From the NCBI GenBank assembly GCA_964596185.1, contig CAZQUE010000016.1, positions 1-64,000 on the forward strand: a DNA stretch of 64,000 nt, read 5' to 3'. This DNA is from DYKG01 sp964596185 (GTDB lineage: Bacteria > Muiribacteriota > Ozemobacteria > Ozemobacterales > Ozemobacteraceae). The position numbers and the translations under genes were made by a program. The notes below the pieces were generated by a model. The model was not told the origin of the DNA, did no database searches, and was given only the letters and a program-made list of their open reading frames with translations. Positions 16,667-25,856 of the stretch are shown here, piece after piece; the first letter of the stretch is position 1; each line of letters starts with the position of its first letter.

Positions 16667-18619
16667 ATGTCCGATTCAAAAAACTTTTACGTATCCACCC
16701 CCCTTTATTACGCCAACGATGAACTTCACATCGGTCATGCATTTTCGACCCTGGCAGCAGATATCATCAGTCGCTACAATCGTTCAATGGGAAAAAACGT
16801 GCACTTTCTTACCGGCTCCGACGAGCACGGGCAAAAGGTTGAGCAGGCTGCAAAGGCTCGCGGGCTAACACCTCAGGAGCACACTGACCAACTCGTTTCC
16901 AGATTCAAAACACTCTGGGAGCTCCTGGACATTACTTATGATGACTTCATTAGAACTACTGAAGACCGCCACAAGAAGGTTGTCGTTCATGTTCTGCAAA
17001 AACTTTTTCAAAAAGGCGACATCTATGCAGCCAATTACAGCGGCTGGTACTGTACGCCATGTGAACGTTTCTGGACAGAAAAAGAAGTTCCTGAAAAAAT
17101 TTGCCCGGATTGTAAAAGGGCAGTCCAGGAAATCCAGGAGAAAAACTATTTCTTCAAAATGTCTGCGTATCAGCAGAAATTGATCGAACACATCAATAAC
17201 AATCCAGGTTTTATTCGCCCTGAAAATCGCAAAAACGAAGTTCTTGGGTTTTTGCGCCAGCCTTTGGGAGATCTTTGCATCTCCAGACCAAAATCAAGGC
17301 TTTCATGGGGCATAGAACTTCCTTTCGACAATGAATATGTCACATACGTTTGGTTCGATGCGCTTACCAATTATATTTCCGCCATCGGCTATCCTTTCGA
17401 CATGGAGAAATTTGATAAGACCTGGCCGGCAGACTTTCATTTGATCGGCAAAGACATTCTTACAACCCACGCAGTTTACTGGACCACCATGCTGATGGCC
17501 CTGGATCTGCCGATGCCGAAAAGCATTTTTGCACATGGCTGGTGGGTCACCGGTGAAGGTAAAATGTCAAAATCCGTCGGTAACATTATCAATCCTCGCG
17601 AACTGGTCGCAAAATTTGGTCTTGATCCTTTCAGGTTTTATTTGTTCCGGGAAATGGTCTTTGGTCAGGACGCCACTTATACCGAAGAAAACTTCATTAA
17701 TCGCTACAATGCTGACCTGGCCAATGATTACGGCAATCTTTGCCAGCGCACTCTGCCAATGCTGTTGAAAAATCGCGAAGGCATTTTTCATAAGAATCAG
17801 CCCACTCTGCCGCAATCTCAGGAAATTGAAAAAATGGCCGGAGAAGTAAAAGCGGATTACATTGAAGCTATGAACAACATGCTTTTCCACGAAGCCTTAA
17901 AAAGAATATGGGATCTCATTCAGAGATTAAATAAGTACATTGATGAAACTGCGCCATGGAAACTTGCCAAAGAACAGAACTTAACCCTTCTCGACGAAGT
18001 TTTCTACACTATCGGAGAAGGAATAAGGTTTGTATCACATCTGGTTGAGCCTTTTATGCCACACATAGCTCCCAAATTTCTGCAGCAAATTGGCTGGAAT
18101 GAGGGCCTGACAAAAATTACCGACCTAACCTGGGGTCAGCTTAGAGATGGAACCGCCTGCACAAGCCCAGAGCCGCTTTTCCCTCGCCTCGAGACCGAAA
18201 GAATTCAAAATCTGAAAAAAGGTCAAAAGGCTGAAAAGCAGCCAAAAGAGGCGAAAAAATCAGCTGAAAAGCCTGCGCCAGCAGCTGAAGACGGCATAAT
18301 AACCTTTGACGATTTTCTAAAGACTGAGCTTTGCATTGCTTCAATCGAAACGGCTGAAAGGGTAGAAAATGCCGATAAATTGCTGAAACTAACCGTTTCA
18401 ATCGGAGAGGAAAAACGAACTCTGGTTGCTGGAATCGCGGCCTGGTATCAACCAGAAGATTTACCCGGCAAGCAGGTAGTTATGGTCAAAAATCTCAAAC
18501 CAGCCAAAATTCGTGGGGTCGTTTCTCACGGCATGATCCTTGCTGCCCAGACTGCAGATGGCGGGTTGGCACTTGTTACACCAGATAAGCCGGCTCAGGT
18601 TGGCGTAAGAGTAAAATGA
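16667..18619 (+). CDS. metG: methionyl-tRNA synthetase
   Basis: About 650 residues. Class I signatures are ELHIGHAFS (HIGH) near residue 20 and GKMSKSVGN (KMSKS) near 302; a zinc knuckle CTPCERFW...CPDC lies near 126-147. A Lys/Ala-rich linker near residues 520-545 leads to a C-terminal OB-fold tRNA-binding domain (about 550-650) with the IASIETAERVENADKL pattern. GAGG at 16657-16660 selects the ATG at 16667 over an in-frame start at 16601. It charges tRNA-Met in the cytoplasm. It overlaps tatD by 4 nt, a pairing common in many bacteria. Confidence 0.96.
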   Translation: MSDSKNFYVSTPLYYANDELHIGHAFSTLAADIISRYNRSMGKNVHFLTGSDEHGQKVEQAAKARGLTPQEHTDQLVSRFKTLWELLDITYDDFIRTTEDRHKKVVVHVLQKLFQKGDIYAANYSGWYCTPCERFWTEKEVPEKICPDCKRAVQEIQEKNYFFKMSAYQQKLIEHINNNPGFIRPENRKNEVLGFLRQPLGDLCISRPKSRLSWGIELPFDNEYVTYVWFDALTNYISAIGYPFDMEKFDKTWPADFHLIGKDILTTHAVYWTTMLMALDLPMPKSIFAHGWWVTGEGKMSKSVGNIINPRELVAKFGLDPFRFYLFREMVFGQDATYTEENFINRYNADLANDYGNLCQRTLPMLLKNREGIFHKNQPTLPQSQEIEKMAGEVKADYIEAMNNMLFHEALKRIWDLIQRLNKYIDETAPWKLAKEQNLTLLDEVFYTIGEGIRFVSHLVEPFMPHIAPKFLQQIGWNEGLTKITDLTWGQLRDGTACTSPEPLFPRLETERIQNLKKGQKAEKQPKEAKKSAEKPAPAAEDGIITFDDFLKTELCIASIETAERVENADKLLKLTVSIGEEKRTLVAGIAAWYQPEDLPGKQVVMVKNLKPAKIRGVVSHGMILAAQTADGGLALVTPDKPAQVGVRVK

Positions 18620-19398
18620 TTAACCCATGCCTGATCGATGTTCACGCTCATTTGCAAGATGAAAAATTTGGCGAAGAACAGGAAGAAATAGTTGCTAACG
18701 CCAGGAACTCAGGCGTATGCCGGATTATCAATGCGGCAACCTGTGTTTCCACGTCGCTGGCAGCAATCGATCTGGCTGAGCGATTTTCTGAATGTTTCGC
18801 CACAGTAGGCATCCATCCCCATGATGCCAGCTCGTTTGACGACAATTCTTTGAATGTATTTCGCGATCTCGCCGGTAAAAAGAAAGTCCTGGCAATTGGC
18901 GAAATCGGCCTTGATTTTCATTATGACTTTTCGCCCCGAGATATACAGGAAAAAGTTCTGGAGAGTCTATGGAGCCTCGCCTGCGAATTGAATATGCCGG
19001 TGGTAGTCCATGTGCGCGAGGCATACGAGCGTTTCTGGCCAATCGTGGAATCTATGCCAAATCCCCAGGCGGTTTTGTTGCATTGTTTTTCCGGAGACCT
19101 GGCTACTGCACGCAAAGCGGCCGATAAAGGTTATCATTTTTCGATTGGCGGGGCGCTGACATTTCCTAAATCAGATTTGGCCCGCGAAGTTTTTGCTTAC
19201 CTGCCTGAAGATTTGATTCACCTTGAAACAGATTGCCCCTACCTTGCCCCACAGCCCAAACGCGGGAAAAGAAATGAGCCTTCTTTGCTGCCGATCACTT
19301 TTGAGTATCTTGCAGAAATTCGCAAAAGTTCAAAAGCAAGCTTAAAAGAACGGCTTTGGCAAAACGCAATTGCCTTATTCGGCGAGGAGTTGAGCTGA
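18616..19398 (+). CDS. tatD: TatD family metal-dependent hydrolase/DNase
   Basis: 260 residues with the TIM-barrel TatD signatures: DVHAHLQ (metal-binding HxH) near residue 8, AIGEIGLDFHYD near 94, VVHVREA near 131, LLHCFSGD near 154 and ETDCPYLAP near 204. TatD proteins are Mg-dependent nucleases implicated in DNA repair. The start overlaps the metG stop by 4 nt (ATGA), so translation is likely coupled. Confidence 0.93.
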   Translation: MINPCLIDVHAHLQDEKFGEEQEEIVANARNSGVCRIINAATCVSTSLAAIDLAERFSECFATVGIHPHDASSFDDNSLNVFRDLAGKKKVLAIGEIGLDFHYDFSPRDIQEKVLESLWSLACELNMPVVVHVREAYERFWPIVESMPNPQAVLLHCFSGDLATARKAADKGYHFSIGGALTFPKSDLAREVFAYLPEDLIHLETDCPYLAPQPKRGKRNEPSLLPITFEYLAEIRKSSKASLKERLWQNAIALFGEELS

Positions 19399-19400
19399 TA

Positions 19401-20495
19401 ATGGAAAGTCAGAAACTGGTTTTTTCGCGTTCAGCCACAACTGAAGTTCTGCTTGGTAACGACATTTTCAAAGAGGTCGTCGCTAGAATCTATCGCATTC
19501 GTTCAGCAAAAAAATGCGCGGTAATTACCAACGACGTGGTGGCAAAGTGGTATTTGCAGCCACTACTGGCTGAATTGAGAACCCGCGGAATAGCCGCCAG
19601 CGAAATAATCATTCCGGATGGTGAAAAACACAAAACCCCAGAAACGGCCCTTTCCGTCATTTCAAGGCTGTGTGAACTGGAATTGAGCAAGGATTGCCCG
19701 TTGATATCAGTTGGCGGCGGAGTCGTCGGCGACATAAGCGGTTTCGTCGCCTCAATTTTCAAGCGCGGGGTACCCTTTGTCCAGATTCCCACCTCTCTAT
19801 TGGCAATGGTAGACGCCTGCATCGGTGGAAAAACCGCAGTAAACCTTGAACAGGGCAAAAACCTGATAGGCACGATTTACCAGCCGACACTAACCGCAAT
19901 AGATGTTTCAGTGCTTAGAACCCTGCCATTAACACAGTTATCATACGGAATGATAGAGGCAATAAAACATGGAGCGATTGCAGATTCGGCCTATTTAAGG
20001 TTCATTCTCAAAAATACAGAAGAGATCAAAAGCCGCCAGCCCAATTTGATGCAGCGGCTAATTCGCCGGTCCATTCACATCAAAAAATCCATAGTATTAG
20101 AAGATGAGCTAGACCAGGGCATAAGAAACCAGCTCAACCTGGGGCACACGTTTGGGCACGCGCTTGAATCAGCCGGGAAATACATCAGGCTACATCATGG
20201 TGAAGCTGTAGGACTTGGCATGCTCATGGCTCTACGGGCATCCGCCTCTGCGGGTATTCTCGAAGAAGATTACAGTGAAATTCTTTTACAATTGTTAAAA
20301 GATTTCAATCTGCCACAAAAAGTACCGGAAGAGCTTGAAAAAAAAGAAATTATAAATACAATTAGCCAGGACAAGAAAAAAAGTCAGGATGGGTACACCT
20401 TCATTCTACCGGTAAAACTTGGAAAAGTTATTATGCACAAGGTTCCCGCTGAAAGACTGGATGATTTTCTTGTCGATTCAATGAAAAATATTTAA
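19401..20495 (+). CDS. aroB: 3-dehydroquinate synthase
   Basis: About 364 residues, the normal AroB length. NAD-binding ISVGGGVVGDISGFVAS, IPTSLLAMVDACIGGKT and the zinc-ligand regions EAIKHGAI and LGHTFGHALE are all present. The enzyme converts DAHP to 3-dehydroquinate in the shikimate pathway. The ATG at 19401 is preferred to one at 19356 that would lie inside tatD and add a non-conserved leader; GAGGAG at 19384-19389 precedes it. The gene follows tatD by 2 nt and nrdJ begins 16 nt downstream. Confidence 0.95.
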   Translation: MESQKLVFSRSATTEVLLGNDIFKEVVARIYRIRSAKKCAVITNDVVAKWYLQPLLAELRTRGIAASEIIIPDGEKHKTPETALSVISRLCELELSKDCPLISVGGGVVGDISGFVASIFKRGVPFVQIPTSLLAMVDACIGGKTAVNLEQGKNLIGTIYQPTLTAIDVSVLRTLPLTQLSYGMIEAIKHGAIADSAYLRFILKNTEEIKSRQPNLMQRLIRRSIHIKKSIVLEDELDQGIRNQLNLGHTFGHALESAGKYIRLHHGEAVGLGMLMALRASASAGILEEDYSEILLQLLKDFNLPQKVPEELEKKEIINTISQDKKKSQDGYTFILPVKLGKVIMHKVPAERLDDFLVDSMKNI

Positions 20496-20511
20496 ATACA
20501 AGGATGGCACA

Positions 20512-22800
20512 ATGAATCCCACAACCACTTTGTCGCACCGGTTTTCCCCCAACGCCCAGAAAGTTCTGGCCAAGCGTTATCTCACCAGAGGTCCGGACGG
20601 CAAACCCACTGAAACTATTGAAGGACTTTTTCGCAGAGTCGCCAAAGCAATTGCCGCTGCAGAAAACAACTATCATAATTCCTCCTATAAAGCGGATGAG
20701 CTTGAAGAAAAGTTCTTCAAAATCATGACCGACCTGGACTTTCTGCCAAATAGCCCCACCCTGATGAATGCTGGCAAAGATTTGGGCCAGCTCTCCGCCT
20801 GCTTCGTTCTTCCGGTCGAAGACTCAATGGAAGGTATTTTTGATGCGGTAAAAAACGCAGCATTGATACATAAGTCCGGCGGCGGCACTGGGTTTAGCTT
20901 CTCGCGATTAAGGCCAGCCAATGATCTGGTTTCATCAACCTCCGGAGTCAGCTCGGGGCCCATTTCTTTCATGAAGGTCTTCAACGTCGCCACAGAGACC
21001 ATCAAGCAGGGGGGCACAAGGCGCGGAGCCAACATGGGCATTCTGCGGGTCGATCACCCAGACATTCTCGACTTCATTACTGCCAAAGAAAAAAACAATG
21101 AGCTTACCAATTTCAATCTTTCGGTTGCGATAACCGACAAGTTCATGGAAGCCCTGGAAAGAGACGGAGAATATGATTTGATCAACCCGCGTTCGCAAGA
21201 AACAGTGGGTTCTCTCAAGGCTTCAAAGGTTTTTCACATGATCGTGGAACGAGCCTGGAAAAACGGGGAACCGGGCATAGTCTTCATCGATCGCATCAAT
21301 CGCCATCAACCCACCCCGGCGGTCGGCGACATCGAGTCGACAAATCCGTGCGGAGAGCAACCCCTTTTGCCATACGAATCATGTAATCTTGGCTCAATAA
21401 ATCTGGCCAGATTCGTCAAGGAAATCGACGGCAAGCCTGAAGTGGACTACGAAAGATTGCGCGAAATCGTAATTTTATCGGTGCGCTTTCTCGACAACGT
21501 CATTGACCAGAATAAATACCCGATTCCAGAAATCGACCGAACCACCAAAGCAAATCGTAAAATTGGACTGGGTGTAATGGGCTGGGCAGATATGCTGATC
21601 AAAATGGGTGTACCCTACGACTCCGAATTTGCCCTGGAACTGGGCGACAAAGTAATGGGATTCATCAAACGTGAGGCTTGGTCGGCATCTCAAGACCTCG
21701 CCAAAGAACGCGGCGCTTTTCCAAATTTTGAGAAGTCAGTTTTTGCAGAAAAGAAAATGCTGCCATTGCGTAATGCCACGGTTACAACCATTGCCCCCAC
21801 GGGTACAATAAGTCTGATAGCTGGATGTTCAAGTGGAATCGAGCCTCTTTTTGCGGTTGCCTATGAAAAACATGTCATGGACAACGAAAAGCTCGTCGAA
21901 GTTCACCAGGATTTTGTCAAGGTTGCCAGATCTTACGAATTTTATTCTGAAGCTTTGCTTGAAAAGATTGCCCAGACCGGGAATCTGCACAACATTGCCG
22001 AGATTCCCGACGAAGTTGCGAGAATCTTCGTTACCAGTCACATGATCTCCCCGGAATGGCATATTCGTGCTCAGGCAGCCTTTCAAAAACACACGGACAA
22101 TGCGGTAAGTAAAACGGTTAACTTCCCGTTCGAAGCCACGAAAAAGGATGTTGAAACAGTTTTCAGACTTGCTCACACCCTTGGCTGTAAAGGTGTGACA
22201 GTTTATCGTGACGGTTCGAGAGAAGAACAGGTGTTGAATATTGGTGCCAGCAAAGGAAAAAGTGCGGAATCAGATAAATTCTACGTAACTCCAAGAGCTC
22301 GTCCAGAAAGAACGGTAGGGGCAACGGAAAAGGTTAAAATCGGTTGTGGCAGTTTGTATGTCACTGTCAATTCCGATGAAAACGGAATTTGCGAGATCTT
22401 CACCTCACTAGGCCGCGGTGGCGGCTGCCCCTCACAATCTGAAGCGGCTGCCAGACTTGCCTCGATGGCATTGCGCGCAGGAATTGATGTACAGGAAATT
22501 ATCGACCAGCTTAAAGGAATTCGCTGTATGTCGACGATTAAAAAAGCCGCAATGTCTGGCGGCATAAAGGTACTTTCGTGCCCTGACGCTATCGGCAAGG
22601 CAATAGAGCAATATCATCTTTCCGCCAAAGATACCTTCAAGGCTGCGCCAGCGGGTGTTACCAAAAAAGGCGAAGAGAAAAAAGACCTGCTGCTCGACAA
22701 TACTGAACCTGGCAGAAGTTGCCCGGAATGCGGCGAATCACTTGAGCATGAGGGTGGATGTGTAATCTGTAAAAGTTGCGGTTTTTCAAGATGCGGTTAA
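20512..22800 (+). CDS. nrdJ: adenosylcobalamin-dependent ribonucleotide reductase (class II)
   Basis: 762 residues. Class II markers include PNSPTLMNAG near residue 80, GTGFSFSRLRP near 125, NPCGEQPLLPYESCNLGS near 280 with the active-site Cys, and APTGTISLIAG near 427. A C-terminal zinc-ribbon-like CPECG...CKSCG segment (about 741-760) is probably the redox-active tail. It reduces ribonucleotides using B12 and therefore works with or without oxygen. No cobalamin riboswitch is visible upstream, because it is tightly spaced behind aroB. The B12 radical SAM gene at 51.5 kb is another sign of cobalamin use. Confidence 0.95.
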   Translation: MNPTTTLSHRFSPNAQKVLAKRYLTRGPDGKPTETIEGLFRRVAKAIAAAENNYHNSSYKADELEEKFFKIMTDLDFLPNSPTLMNAGKDLGQLSACFVLPVEDSMEGIFDAVKNAALIHKSGGGTGFSFSRLRPANDLVSSTSGVSSGPISFMKVFNVATETIKQGGTRRGANMGILRVDHPDILDFITAKEKNNELTNFNLSVAITDKFMEALERDGEYDLINPRSQETVGSLKASKVFHMIVERAWKNGEPGIVFIDRINRHQPTPAVGDIESTNPCGEQPLLPYESCNLGSINLARFVKEIDGKPEVDYERLREIVILSVRFLDNVIDQNKYPIPEIDRTTKANRKIGLGVMGWADMLIKMGVPYDSEFALELGDKVMGFIKREAWSASQDLAKERGAFPNFEKSVFAEKKMLPLRNATVTTIAPTGTISLIAGCSSGIEPLFAVAYEKHVMDNEKLVEVHQDFVKVARSYEFYSEALLEKIAQTGNLHNIAEIPDEVARIFVTSHMISPEWHIRAQAAFQKHTDNAVSKTVNFPFEATKKDVETVFRLAHTLGCKGVTVYRDGSREEQVLNIGASKGKSAESDKFYVTPRARPERTVGATEKVKIGCGSLYVTVNSDENGICEIFTSLGRGGGCPSQSEAAARLASMALRAGIDVQEIIDQLKGIRCMSTIKKAAMSGGIKVLSCPDAIGKAIEQYHLSAKDTFKAAPAGVTKKGEEKKDLLLDNTEPGRSCPECGESLEHEGGCVICKSCGFSRCG

Positions 22801-22857
22801 AAAGAATAAAAAAAGTTGAAAATTGTTGAAAAGCGCCTAAAAAAATTCCTCCAGCCC

Positions 22858-22886
22858 TTGACACATCTTAGTACACTCAGTAGGAT
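22858..22886 (+). promoter_or_regulatory. candidate sigma70-type promoter
   Basis: A perfect TTGACA (22858-22863), a 17-bp spacer and TAGGAT (22881-22886) lie upstream of the secreted MBL-fold gene. Two exact TATAAT boxes occur just after it at 22892 and 22902, so the true start might use one of those instead. Confidence 0.5.
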
Positions 22887-22950
22887 TATCGTATAATGTT
22901 GTATAATAGCTTGATTTATCAAGTCTTGGCGCGATAAGGAGTATAAGAGT

Positions 22951-25464
22951 ATGAATAACAGAACCGCGCGAATCAGCCTTCTGGCACTGTGTTTTTTGTT
23001 GACCGGTGTTCTGGCATGGGCTGTTGAAGCACCCCTTTTACGGGTAACATTCCTGGATGTCCATCAGGGCGATTGTACAATAATTCGCTCTGCTGAAAAA
23101 ACCATCATGATTGATGCCGGCGATGACAATCGCGATGCCGCCAAGCGTTATATCATTCCCTATTTGAAAAAAGAAGGAATCAAGCATATCGACCTGGCGA
23201 TCATTTCGCACCCACATCGCGACCACTTTGGTGGCTTCATCGATCTTCTTTCAGCAGTTTCTTTCGGTGAATTCTACTATTCTACCGATGAAGCAGCAGG
23301 GGCTGAAGAAACCAGCAAAGCAGGCAATGATGCGGTTATCTACACAAACATGCTCGATATTATCAAGGAAAAGAATATTCCTTACATCAAAGCCAAGCCA
23401 GGTGACAAGCTCGATTTCGGCAAGGGAATCAAGACTGAAGTTCTTTATTGCGCCGCAGGTGCCAAGGCTGACCCCAATACTGACCCCACCAAGGTCAATC
23501 AGAATGAAAACTCCATTATCATGAAGGTGACCGCCGGTAAGATCTCATATCTTTTTACTGGTGATGCTGAAAAGAATGCCGAAAACGCCGTCATTCAGAA
23601 CCATCCTAACAAACTGAAGTCCACCGTTCTTAAGAGCGGTCATCACGGTAGTAAAACTTCCTCAAGTCATGCGTTTCTAGATCTTGTGCAATCTGAATAC
23701 ACAGCCATCAGCGCTGGAGAAGGAAACTCTTTCGGCCACCCGACCCAGGAAATCCTCAATCGTTACGACTACCTTGGCATCAAAGTTTTCCGAACCGACA
23801 AAGACGGAAACATTGAAAGCTTCACCGATGGCAAAACCATCGAATTCGTAACCAACAACAGCCCCATTGAGTTTGCCAGCAAGCCAAAAGTTATTTCCAT
23901 AACTCCTAATTCAGCAACAATCCAGTGGACAACCAATCGAGAATCCACCACTGAAATCAGTTATGGCCCAACAAGTTACTCGACTACCAAATCTACCGAA
24001 CATGGCGTCAAGGTTCATACCGTTACCCTGACCGGCCTGAAACCTGAGACCAGCTATAAATTCAAAGCTGTTTCCAAGGACCCGCGTGAGCCTTCCAAGC
24101 ACATCGTTTTTGAAGGAGAAGTGACTACACCCGCAGGCAGCGGTGCACCTCTTCCAAAAATCGAATCGGTTACCACCAACTATACCGATATTTACATGAA
24201 GCACCCCTTCAAGGTTAGAATTCCGGTTGTCAATCCTGCCACTGAGATTGCCAAAGGTTTCAGCATTGAGCTTTATCATTCAGCAATGGATTCGGCCAAT
24301 CTTATCGACAAGGTCGCCCTCGGAAACATTCCGGCAAAATCTTCGGTAGATGCGCTTATTCCGACTGAAATAGACTGGATCGGCAATGTTGAACTCATAG
24401 CAGTTCTTAAAGATGGAAAAACCATTGTTGATACGGTTTCGATCAACATAGAAGTTAAAACGAAGCTGTTTCTCGTAGACTGTTCGCACGGAAATATCGA
24501 TTATTACAAAGGCAAGTTTGCCGGGCTCAAACTCGATATTTATAAAAAGAGCGGTTTCCAGATGGGCAGCATCTATAAGGGAATTACTTATGATAAAATC
24601 AAAGATGCTTTTGTTGTTTGTATCCCTCATCCTTCAACAGACTTTACCAAAGAAGAGCTTGCGGCTTTAAAGAAATTCAATGCCCAGGGCGGATCGATTC
24701 TTCTTTATGGAATGGCTGATTATCGCAATCTTTCCAATCCAGACATGCTCAACGATGTGCTTGAAATCGTTGGCAGTAAAATTCGCTTCAATGACGATCA
24801 GGTCTGCGATCCGACCAACAATATCGGGGCACCCTGGCGTTTCTTCGTGACAAAGTTTCCGACCGAAACCATCACTGGAAAGACTGAGCATAAGCTTTTG
24901 ACCAAAAGTGCCTGCTCGCTTGTTGACAGCAAATATCAAGGTTTAAAAGGCTCTGCCAGCATAAAAATCCTGGCCGTCGGAGATGAAGACACCTACAACA
25001 ACGAACAGGACAACATGAACGACGGTTATATCTATGCCAGCCACACCCCAAGACTTCCAGTTCCAATAGCTGCCGCGGAAGACCTTGGAAAAGGCCGCAT
25101 CGCTTGTATTGGTGATCAATTCTACCTTGACAACTACTATAGCAATCCTGCCGGTCTGAGCACAGTTGAATTCAACCGCAACATCGTTTCCTGGCTCGCT
25201 CTTTCAAAAGAAAAGACCCTGAAAGAACTGTTCATGTTTGCTGCCTCCCTGGATGAAGAAGCGGACCCTGAAATCAGAGCAGAACGCTTTGATTATGTTT
25301 CAAAAGAAATCCTTGAACAGGCCAAAAAGCGCATGAGCGAAGATGGCACAGCCATTGAAAACATAAACGAAATGATTGAAGAACATAAGAGCGATTCTGT
25401 GAATGAAATCGGGTTAATGTTCAATCAGATGATTAACTTTGAAAGGCTTCACAGCGACCGATAA
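22951..25464 (+). CDS. secreted ComEC-like MBL-fold protein with fibronectin III and C-terminal glutaminase-like domains
   Basis: 837 residues, signal peptide about 1-25. A metallo-beta-lactamase fold (about 28-290) of the ComEC C-terminal type is intact: DVHQGDC, ISHPHRDHFGG (metal ligands), LFTGDAE and KSGHHGSKTS. A fibronectin type III-like domain (about 310-390) and a beta-sandwich CARDB-like region (about 400-500) follow. A domain from about 500 to 760 resembles the GATase/ThuA-like fold found in DUF4350/GldG-type proteins, and the end is helical. ComEC-type MBL domains are linked to nuclease action on DNA. AAGGAG lies at good spacing before the ATG. Its job is unknown; extracellular nucleic-acid degradation is one possibility. 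Confidence 0.75.
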   Translation: MNNRTARISLLALCFLLTGVLAWAVEAPLLRVTFLDVHQGDCTIIRSAEKTIMIDAGDDNRDAAKRYIIPYLKKEGIKHIDLAIISHPHRDHFGGFIDLLSAVSFGEFYYSTDEAAGAEETSKAGNDAVIYTNMLDIIKEKNIPYIKAKPGDKLDFGKGIKTEVLYCAAGAKADPNTDPTKVNQNENSIIMKVTAGKISYLFTGDAEKNAENAVIQNHPNKLKSTVLKSGHHGSKTSSSHAFLDLVQSEYTAISAGEGNSFGHPTQEILNRYDYLGIKVFRTDKDGNIESFTDGKTIEFVTNNSPIEFASKPKVISITPNSATIQWTTNRESTTEISYGPTSYSTTKSTEHGVKVHTVTLTGLKPETSYKFKAVSKDPREPSKHIVFEGEVTTPAGSGAPLPKIESVTTNYTDIYMKHPFKVRIPVVNPATEIAKGFSIELYHSAMDSANLIDKVALGNIPAKSSVDALIPTEIDWIGNVELIAVLKDGKTIVDTVSINIEVKTKLFLVDCSHGNIDYYKGKFAGLKLDIYKKSGFQMGSIYKGITYDKIKDAFVVCIPHPSTDFTKEELAALKKFNAQGGSILLYGMADYRNLSNPDMLNDVLEIVGSKIRFNDDQVCDPTNNIGAPWRFFVTKFPTETITGKTEHKLLTKSACSLVDSKYQGLKGSASIKILAVGDEDTYNNEQDNMNDGYIYASHTPRLPVPIAAAEDLGKGRIACIGDQFYLDNYYSNPAGLSTVEFNRNIVSWLALSKEKTLKELFMFAASLDEEADPEIRAERFDYVSKEILEQAKKRMSEDGTAIENINEMIEEHKSDSVNEIGLMFNQMINFERLHSDR

Positions 25465-25480
25465 AGCGCTAATTTTGCGA

Positions 25481-25514
25481 GAGACTGGTTTTGAACGAAG
25501 CCAGTCTCTTTTTT
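25481..25514 (+). terminator. intrinsic terminator
   Basis: GAGACTGG (25481-25488) pairs with CCAGTCTC (25501-25508), followed by six T residues, just after the MBL-fold gene. Confidence 0.88.
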
Positions 25515-25856
25515 ATTGTCTGCAAGGTTTTCCGGAGCTGAAGGTGGGCTGAATATTTCAAAACCAAGTTCAGGTAACCGATTCCTTTTTAACTCCCCGG
25601 CTTTATGAAAACTCCAAAATGAAAACCAGGGTTTGCAAAAGAAGAAGGTAATAAAAAGTTATCCGTCGAAGCTCATTGGGTGAAAAGGTTGTGGTTTGTG
25701 GTGCAATAAAAAAAAGCTGGCTTGAGTATAAAAAACCTCAAGAGCAGGAACAACAAATCAGATAGCCCGGCATTCTATCTACCAAACCTTGCTCTGACAA
25801 AACAAAATTGCGTTAGGGAGGACCAAAGAAACGATGCTGCTTATGCATCCTGTCCC
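25515..25856. other. gene-free stretch
   Basis: About 340 bp between the terminator of the MBL-fold gene and the 3' end of the leftward chemotaxis gene. I see no coding frame, RNA gene or strong repeat; there is an A-run near 25709-25716 but no convincing hairpin beside it. Confidence 0.5.
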
